Shown: positions 58,682 through 64,000 of the stretch, piece by piece
Position numbering within the stretch: the first letter of the stretch is position 1
Layout of the letters: each line of letters begins with the position of its first letter
NCBI RefSeq assembly: GCF_052118925.1
Contig: NZ_JBQKGG010000011.1
Coordinates: 14,537-78,536, forward strand
DNA length: 64,000 nucleotides
Direction: 5' to 3'
DNA from: Lientehia sp934351765
GTDB taxonomy: Bacteria > Bacillota > Clostridia > Lachnospirales > Lachnospiraceae
Position numbers and translations under genes: made by a program
Notes under the pieces: model-generated
The model's input: the letters and a program-made list of their open reading frames with translations, nothing else
The model's database searches: none
What the model was told of the DNA's origin: nothing

Positions 58682-58709
58682 GATTCATCTAATATCATTG
58701 GAGATATCT

Positions 58710-58755
58710 TGTCAAGGATGTCATTTGAGGAAAAAACCTTAAGTGACATCCTAAT
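58710..58755. repeat. Conserved GGATGTC inverted repeat, copy 2
   Basis: TTGTCAAGGATGTCA and TGACATCCTAA arms around a GAGG-AAAAAA-CCTT inner stem, then TTTTT. It doubles as a terminator for higBA. Matches the structure at 54599. Confidence 0.65.
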
Positions 58756-58823
58756 TTTTATCTTCAGTTTCTGTTATCCTCTCATCAGATCGATCGAATA
58801 TATCTGAAACAGAGGTGGAGGAA

Positions 58824-59696
58824 ATGAATAAACCGGAAAAGACAACAATGTCTGTCCGTGAAATGAGCCAGATTCTTGGATTGAGCAAAACAGAATCCTA
58901 TTGGCTCGTACACAAGCAATGCTTTGAAACTACTCTCGTTCAGGGAGTTATGCGAGTTAATGTCAAAAGCTTTGAACACTGGTATGCGAATCAGATCAAG
59001 CACAAAAAGGTTGATGGAACTCCTCCCGGTGAAGAACTGCGGTCGTACTCCTATTCCGTTCAGGAAATTGCGGATCTTCTCGGGGTGTCTGATGACGTAG
59101 TTTATGCCTTGCTCAAGCGGGATCACATTGAGACCTTTGAGGTGGATACCTGGATGCGTATCAGAAAAGACATTTTTGAGACGTGGTACAAATCGCAACG
59201 CAAGTATCGAACCGAAGCAGATCGAGAACGAGATGCTGAACTTGAGGCTGCATCCATGACAATGCCGCAGATGGCAAGACTTCTGGGAATTACACGTAAT
59301 GAAGTATATTCTATCATCGGTAGGAAAAAGAATCAGGGTATCTTTGATATTATCGTAGTGGCAGACAAGAAGCGTATTTCACTGGAAAGCTTCGAAAATT
59401 GGTATCAGAGTCAGGAACGCTATCAGAAAGTAACAAAGAAAACCTCCGGGCTTCAGAACGACCTTGAAAAGGTCGATGATTTTGAGCGTACAGCTATTCT
59501 TTCTTCTGATCGCACCAGTTTCACCGCAAGAGAGGCAGCATTGTTAATTGGAGTATCGCAACGGGATATCTACCGAATGATAGAGGATGAATTGTTGGAC
59601 AGCTTCACGGTGGGGAAAATGATCCGTATTCGCCGTTCAGCCCTAGAATGGTGGCTGTCCCCACAGGATACAACCTTTCAAAAGGAGGTGCGATAA
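58824..59696 (+). CDS. Four-HTH excisionase-like DNA-binding protein (copy 2)
   Basis: 290 residues, same four-unit layout as the gene at 54720 and colinear over the whole length (MSVREMSQILGLSKTESYWLV, YSYSVQEIADLLGVSDDVVY, MTMPQMARLLGITRNEVY, FTAREAALLIGVSQRDIY). Its stop abuts the integrase start at 59697, so the two are cotranslated. ATG 58824 with AGAGG upstream; GTG 58815 is the alternative. Confidence 0.82.
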   Translation: MNKPEKTTMSVREMSQILGLSKTESYWLVHKQCFETTLVQGVMRVNVKSFEHWYANQIKHKKVDGTPPGEELRSYSYSVQEIADLLGVSDDVVYALLKRDHIETFEVDTWMRIRKDIFETWYKSQRKYRTEADRERDAELEAASMTMPQMARLLGITRNEVYSIIGRKKNQGIFDIIVVADKKRISLESFENWYQSQERYQKVTKKTSGLQNDLEKVDDFERTAILSSDRTSFTAREAALLIGVSQRDIYRMIEDELLDSFTVGKMIRIRRSALEWWLSPQDTTFQKEVR

Positions 59697-61100
59697 ATGG
59701 CATCTCTTGTTGAACGTAACAAACGATATTATGTGGTATATTCCTATGAAGATGAAAAGGGAGAAAAGAAACAAAAGTGGGAAGGCTTCACCACAAGAGC
59801 GGATGCAGTCCGTCGCAAGTCAGAGGTTGAGTACCGGAAAGAGGTTGGAAGCTTAGTAATTCCGCAGTGTGAGACGATGAATGAACTTCTGAAAGAATAC
59901 ATAGCCATGTACGGAAAGAGCAACTGGTCGCTTTCGACGTATTCCGCCAATGTAAATATGATCAAGAGCTATATACAGCCCTATCTTGGGGCAATGAAGC
60001 TAGAAGATATTACAGCCAGAGTTCTGGAAAAGTATTACCAGTCGATGTTGAGGACACAGGCCGTTCCGAAGTGTACAGATAAGAAATATAAGAAAGAAGT
60101 ATCTTTTGTTTCAACAGAAACCGTACGGCGTATACATAAGCTTTTACACTGCTGCTTTGAACAAGCAGTCCGTTGGGATCTGATGATTCGAAATCCTGCG
60201 CAATATGCTACGGTTCCCAAATCAACAAGAAAGCAGAGAGATATTTGGACCGCTGAAACTCTCATGAAGGCGGTGGAACTTTGTGATGATCCAAAACTAA
60301 AGCTTGCAATCAATCTGGCATTTGCCTGTTCACTTCGTATTGGTGAACTTTTGGGACTGACCTGGTCGTGTATTGATATTTCGGAAGAAAGCATAAAAAA
60401 CGGCACAGCTTATGTATATGTGAACAAGGAACTCCAACGAGTTGACAGAGCTGCTCTTCGTCAACTGGAAGAAAAGGATGTTATCTTCGAGTTCCCTGTT
60501 CTTTCAGAAAAGAACAGAACACAGCTTGTCTTGAAGAAACCTAAAACAGCAACCAGTGTTCGGAAAGTTTTTCTTCCTCGCACAGTTGCAGAAATGCTGG
60601 TAGATTGGAAAAAGGACCAGGATGAGCTTCGGGAAGCGCTGGGTCCTGAATACGTGGATTATGATTTAGTATTCACCGGATATTATGGAATGCCTACGGA
60701 GGCTTCTTCGATAACCGCTTCATTTCAGAAACTGATTAAGGAAAATAATCTTCCCAAGGTGGTTTTCCATAGTCTCAGACATTCCAGCATCACTTACAAG
60801 TTAAAACTGAATGGCGGCGACATTAAAGCAGTTCAGGGCGATTCCGGACATGCACAGGCAAAAATGGTTACCGACCAGTATTCACACATCCTTGATGATG
60901 ATCGGAAACTGAATGCACAGTTATTTGAGAACGCTTTCTACCAAAAGAGAGAAGTCATGCAGCCTGTTGAAGATTCCGGAGCAACTGAATCAGGAAATCA
61001 GGCATCGGTTTCTGCTGACGACAGGCGGCTTCTGGAAAAACTTATGAGTGATGAGTCAACGGCTGCACTGCTGATGGCGCTGGTGAAAAAACTCACATAA
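59697..61100 (+). CDS. Tyrosine integrase int3
   Basis: 467 residues, complete: arm-binding domain (SLVERNKRYYVVYSYEDEKGEKKQKWEGF), core-binding domain and catalytic residues in LRIGELLGL, HSLRHSS, GDSGHAQAK and DQYSHILDD. AAAGGAGG upstream. The last gene before the right attachment site at 61379, so it is the likely integrase of the 54.5-kb island. Confidence 0.94.
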   Translation: MASLVERNKRYYVVYSYEDEKGEKKQKWEGFTTRADAVRRKSEVEYRKEVGSLVIPQCETMNELLKEYIAMYGKSNWSLSTYSANVNMIKSYIQPYLGAMKLEDITARVLEKYYQSMLRTQAVPKCTDKKYKKEVSFVSTETVRRIHKLLHCCFEQAVRWDLMIRNPAQYATVPKSTRKQRDIWTAETLMKAVELCDDPKLKLAINLAFACSLRIGELLGLTWSCIDISEESIKNGTAYVYVNKELQRVDRAALRQLEEKDVIFEFPVLSEKNRTQLVLKKPKTATSVRKVFLPRTVAEMLVDWKKDQDELREALGPEYVDYDLVFTGYYGMPTEASSITASFQKLIKENNLPKVVFHSLRHSSITYKLKLNGGDIKAVQGDSGHAQAKMVTDQYSHILDDDRKLNAQLFENAFYQKREVMQPVEDSGATESGNQASVSADDRRLLEKLMSDESTAALLMALVKKLT

Positions 61101-61126
61101 AAGAGAAAATATTTCAGGTATTACAT

Positions 61127-61166
61127 AGCCCACAGTTCCTTGCAAAAAAGGTTCTGTGGGCTTAAA
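61127..61166 (+). terminator. Terminator after int3
   Basis: AGCCCACAG/CTGTGGGCT stem with an A-rich loop, followed by a short TT. Confidence 0.65.
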
Positions 61167-61269
61167 ATATCTAAAAAAGGCGATAGCTGGAAAATGTTCC
61201 TACCGCCATTTTTAGATATATCTAATTTTTATCTAATCAGAACGGGCGTACACGCATGAACATCTAAAA

Positions 61270-61283
61270 ACACAGGTGAACAC
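61270..61283. repeat. 14-bp motif inside the right end of the island
   Basis: ACACAGGTGAACAC at 61270-61283; the exact complement lies at 7062-7075, inside the left end. Distances to the att cores are about 95 and 170 bases. Possible integrase arm-type site. Confidence 0.4.
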
Positions 61284-61378
61284 AGAGCGATACGGAATCT
61301 GAAAAAAGCTTGAAAAATAAAGACATTCGTGAACATACACAGACGAAAATGCACCGTGATAACCAACCGCCAGATTTG

Positions 61379-61423
61379 CTCCTAAGCGGAAGGTCGTGTG
61401 TTCGAATCACATCAGGGACACCA
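61379..61423 (+). other. Right attachment site: 3' half of tRNA-Arg(CCT)
   Basis: Anticodon loop CTCCTAA, stem strand GCGGA, variable loop, T-arm GTGTG/TTCGAAT/CACAT, acceptor CAGGGAC, A and CCA. The core CTCCTAAGCGGAA equals that at 6882; T-arms differ. There is no 5' half upstream. In the usual scheme this is the displaced chromosomal 3' end beyond the element. Confidence 0.75.
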
Positions 61424-61432
61424 GCGCACTAT

Positions 61433-61467
61433 CGCGGAAGGTTTCTCACGAAATCTTCCGCGTTTTT
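61433..61467 (+). terminator. Terminator after the right tRNA remnant
   Basis: CGCGGAAG-TTTC pairs with GAAA-CTTCCGCG (approximately) and is followed by TTTTTG. Confidence 0.75.
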
Positions 61468-61470
61468 GTT

Positions 61471-62161
61471 CAGAGTACGGGAGCATCCAATCGAATCGCA
61501 GCTATTTTTACAAGTGATAAGCGTTTGGAAGAACTGGTAAGCAAAAAAGCAGAACCCTGCAACCGATCTGAGCAGGAAATTGCCGGCTATCGTGAAGTGC
61601 TTTCCACAATTCACGAAGGCTATGAATATATCAATCCAAGATCGAACATTATTTTACAGTTACATCGAGATCTGTACTCCTATTCACAGGGGGCTGCCGG
61701 TGGAAGTTATAAAAACTCTGATAATGTAATTGCAGAAACAGATGCCGAGGGTCATCAGAAAGCACGTTTTATTCCGGTTCCCGCATTTCAGACTGCTGAA
61801 GCGGTGGAAGAACTTTGCACTCGCTTCTTTTTATGAAGCCCTTCAAGCAAGTTCTACTGGCTGGCATGAGGGTGAAAACAGCTATGAGCCTTTTGTTAAG
61901 TATTATCTGGGTATCATGCTGAAAGCATATAATGAATTTGAAAGTCGTGTAGAGCATTTGAAGCATCGCAGTCTTTCTAAGCCTGATAGAATTAAAGCAG
62001 TTATTGATAACAAGGTTGGCAAGATTACAAAGAAAGAAATCATGGAGCTTTGTCCTGATATAAGCAGAGTTACCGTGGAAAGGACTTTGACGGATCTGGT
62101 TAAGAGCGGGTATATCGCAAAGGTTGGTGCAGGTCCATCTACCGGCTATGTCCGTATTTAA
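61471..62161 (+). pseudogene. Fic-domain gene, N-terminally truncated and internally deleted
   Basis: Similarity to the Fic protein at 20796 starts at STGASNRIAAIF (inhibitory-helix region) right after the attachment-site terminator and runs to PAFQTAEAVEEL. The frame then shifts and resumes at YEALQASSTGWHEGENSYEPFVKY to the C-terminal winged helix. The segment with the catalytic HPFxxGNGR loop is missing and the first 50 residues are gone. The gene cannot be active. Confidence 0.8.
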
Positions 62162-62169
62162 TGTAATGG

Positions 62170-62202
62170 GGCTGTCGCATTAACGTGCGGCAGCTCATTT
62201 TT
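62170..62202 (+). terminator. Terminator after the Fic pseudogene
   Basis: GCTGTCGCA/TGCGGCAGC stem, then TTTTTT. Confidence 0.75.
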
Positions 62203-62327
62203 TCTGTATTTCTCAAAATCTGAGGATTAAACAGTCTGATTTCCGCAATCATAATATGTACTTTGTCGGAAGATCCAGTTATACTGGCAATAACAACAGG
62301 GTATTGCATGGAAGAAGAGGTGAGCAG

Positions 62328-62456
62328 ATGGATACAGCACAGAGAATAAAGAGAATCCGGATGATTGAAAAAATTGAGAAAAATCCGGAATTCAGTGATA
62401 AAATTGGTGTGAGAAATACATCTGGATTTATATCAGGAAAACAATCAAAAAAGTGA
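62328..62456 (+). CDS. Small basic protein
   Basis: 42 residues from ATG 62328 (MDTAQRIKRIRMIEKIEKNPEFSDKIG...), with AGAGGTGAG upstream. Basic helical peptide, no family recognised. It begins a small operon with the two following genes. Confidence 0.45.
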   Translation: MDTAQRIKRIRMIEKIEKNPEFSDKIGVRNTSGFISGKQSKK

Positions 62457-62494
62457 ATGGCTCAAATCATAACAGGAGTCAGAAGGAGCAGAAT

Positions 62495-62710
62495 ATGTTA
62501 TCGTTATTATTTGCAATCTGTATGATCTGGTTTATTGGAAAGTTCTTTATGTTTGGAATAAAAGTATCCTGGGGAATCATGAAACTGCTCTGCACAGTAG
62601 TAGTCTTCCCGGTCATCTTAATAGGGATGGTTATCGCTGGACTGATGTACATAGCTTTTCCGCTGCTGATTATTGGTGGAATCATAGCACTTGTATCATC
62701 TCATTCATAA
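62495..62710 (+). CDS. Small membrane protein
   Basis: 71 residues from ATG 62495 with GAAGGAGCAG upstream. Two or three hydrophobic helices (LLFAICMIWFIGKFFMF, LLCTVVVFPVILIGMVIAGLMYIAFPLLIIGGIIALV). No family recognised. Confidence 0.55.
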   Translation: MLSLLFAICMIWFIGKFFMFGIKVSWGIMKLLCTVVVFPVILIGMVIAGLMYIAFPLLIIGGIIALVSSHS

Positions 62711-62731
62711 AGAAGATAAGGGGGAAGATTT

Positions 62732-63148
62732 ATGGGATATGATATTGAAAAAGAAAAGAGAGAAGCAATAGATGCCGGTCGTAGAGCAATCAATAGTTTG
62801 AAAACAGCCAGAGATAACCTGAACAGTGCAAAGAACTGGGGACTGGCAGATATGTTTGGCGGGGGATTTTTTACCACAATGTTCAAACAGTCTAAAATGG
62901 AACAGGCCAGACAAAACATGGAACAGGCAAAATATGATCTTCGCAATTTCAGCAGAGAGTTGAATGATGTGAATATGGCATGTGATCTGAATCTCAATAC
63001 AGGGGACTTCTTATCGTTTGCTGATTATTTCTTTGATGGATTTGTTGTGGACTGGATGGTACAGGATCGAATCAATAATGCCAGACATCAGGTGGAAGAA
63101 GCAATCCGTAGAACGGAATACATCATAAACCAGTTACAGCATATGTAA
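62732..63148 (+). CDS. Helical protein of unknown function
   Basis: 138 residues, mostly amphipathic helix with a glycine-rich turn (GLADMFGGGFFTTMFKQSKMEQA) and a second patch DYFFDGFVVDWMVQDRI. The shape resembles small proteins associated with membrane stress operons, but I cannot name a family. GGGGGAAG upstream; a terminator follows. Confidence 0.6.
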   Translation: MGYDIEKEKREAIDAGRRAINSLKTARDNLNSAKNWGLADMFGGGFFTTMFKQSKMEQARQNMEQAKYDLRNFSRELNDVNMACDLNLNTGDFLSFADYFFDGFVVDWMVQDRINNARHQVEEAIRRTEYIINQLQHM

Positions 63149-63154
63149 GAAAAG

Positions 63155-63193
63155 AGGCAGTGAACCACAGACAGGTTCGCTGCCTTGTTTTTT
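63155..63193. terminator. Terminator between convergent genes
   Basis: AGGCAGTGAACC/GGTTCGCTGCCT stem (one G-T), then GTTTTTT. Confidence 0.8.
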
Positions 63194-63198
63194 CGCAA

Positions 63199-63714
63199 TT
63201 ATTTCTGTTTTTCTTTTTCTTCTCGGAGCAATTCAATGTTCAGTCCCTGTTCTCCGGCTGTCTTATCAATCCAGAGATTCAGAGAATCTATGGCCAGGGA
63301 GATTTCATCCAGCTTGTTGCTGATAACTGCAAAATCTTTTATCTCATCGTCACTGATTTTACCATCACGGGCAATCTGAATCAGGCGTGTGGTCAGAGGA
63401 TTGATCTCATTCAGACTGGCAATGGTTTCCAGAATTATATTGGATAAGTCGGAGATTTCGATTTCCGGAACATAACGATGTCCGATCTCACATTTATGAG
63501 AGCAGTAATAATTACAGAGATCTGGACGTTTATAAGCATCAGCCATCTGTACAATATCATAAGGTGCAGGTTCCTGCACTTCATATTCGAACTTTTCAAT
63601 TTTAGAATCAGAAACAGCAGACATTTTTTCACTGGCCTCTGACCGGGTAAGACCGGCTTCTTCCCGGCAGATCTGATAAATCGTCTTGTTTTCTCTCGTA
63701 GATTGTTTCCCCAT
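63199..63714 (-). CDS. XRE-type helix-turn-helix protein
   Basis: 171 residues. N-terminal HTH (TIYQICREEAGLTRSEASEKMSAVSDSKIEKFEYEVQEPAPYDIVQMADAYKRPDLCNYYC), a Cys/His patch (YYCSHKCEIGH), then a long helical C-terminus. Found in clostridial accessory regions; probably a regulator. GGGAGG lies upstream on this strand. The remaining 63715-64000 shows no gene I can support. Confidence 0.75.
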   Translation of the reverse strand: MGKQSTRENKTIYQICREEAGLTRSEASEKMSAVSDSKIEKFEYEVQEPAPYDIVQMADAYKRPDLCNYYCSHKCEIGHRYVPEIEISDLSNIILETIASLNEINPLTTRLIQIARDGKISDDEIKDFAVISNKLDEISLAIDSLNLWIDKTAGEQGLNIELLREEKEKQK

Positions 63715-64000
63715 GAGAATAACCTCCCTGTATATCGCAAAACATGAGGATTATCGGGCGGTAAGTCCACATGCTGTACGTGTCTATTTCCTATATATAC
63801 TCTATTATACTGAAATCATAATAAAACAGCAAGAAATAAGCAGGGGTTTTTATACCCCACCTGTTGATATACACTGTAACCATCAGAGACCTAAAATGAA
63901 AAATTAAACCTGTACTTTGACAACTGAAAATGGCTATAAAAGGTCTAGTTTACTTTTTCTACAGCCCTTTCCAAGGCATGATATATTGGTTATATCGATT

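Noticed and set aside
63917..63940. Promoter near the right end (TTGACA...TATAAA)
   Set aside because: The spacer is only 12 bp and no gene start follows within the window.

Overview
The window looks like a chromosome segment of a gut Firmicute, most likely Lachnospiraceae. The evidence is a moderate-to-low GC backbone, strong AGGAGG ribosome sites, clostridial-type groESL, and mobile modules (maff2, TnpV, TnpW, TnpX-type serine recombinases) typical of that group. The species cannot be fixed from sequence alone.

Layout. 1-5274 is ordinary chromosome: end of groES, groEL, a flavodoxin, a MarR regulator, citrate synthase and a DUF445 membrane protein. At 5405-6421 lies a tyrosine integrase that lost its N-terminus. 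At 6882 and 61379 there are two directly repeated 3' halves of a tRNA-Arg(CCT) gene, each followed by a terminator. They share a 13-bp core, and a 14-bp motif sits inside both ends in inverted orientation. I read 6882-61391 as one 54.5-kb composite island in a tRNA-Arg attachment site, next to the remnant of an older neighbour.

Inside the island, 7.7-9.3 kb and 20.4-37.8 kb hold fragments of a Tn1549-like conjugative backbone (small Cys-rich proteins, RepA remnant, maff2, TrbL). The maff2 gene is present twice, and each copy is cut in two by an integrative mobilizable element with its own serine recombinase, relaxase and replication genes. The first (about 9275-20455, GC-rich) carries tet(W). 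The second (about 24431-36974) carries a lincosamide nucleotidyltransferase, an Lsa-like ABC-F protein and a small kinase. Between them are a Fic protein and a [FeFe]-hydrogenase/rubrerythrin fusion.

37.8-50.6 kb is a redox-defence island joined abruptly to a broken TrbL gene. It holds CcdA/TlpA, a thioredoxin-thioredoxin reductase fusion, ferritin, desulfoferrodoxin, ferredoxin-rubrerythrin and rubredoxin proteins, a DUF134-NifX fusion, a Crp/Fnr regulator, a ZIP transporter, CoA-disulfide reductase with rhodanese, thioredoxin, two more rhodaneses and a short-chain dehydrogenase. Three of its promoters carry a palindrome GTGAT-N3-ATCAC centred exactly 31.5 bp upstream of the -10 centre, and a fourth has a near match. 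This suggests one regulon driven by the resident Crp/Fnr protein. The island also contains an undescribed protein with a HEPN-like RxxxxH motif and a pseudo-receiver domain.

50.6-53.0 kb holds a decayed toxin-antitoxin pair, twin palindromes and an AAA/DUF4143 ATPase preceded by exact 33-bp repeats. 53.9-61.1 kb is a recombination module: a PemK toxin, a small excisionase, two paralogous pairs of a four-HTH excisionase-like protein plus tyrosine integrase, and a HigB/HigA-ImmA pair between them. After the right attachment site come a broken Fic gene and small chromosomal genes.

All functional statements are read from motifs and context. No database search was possible.
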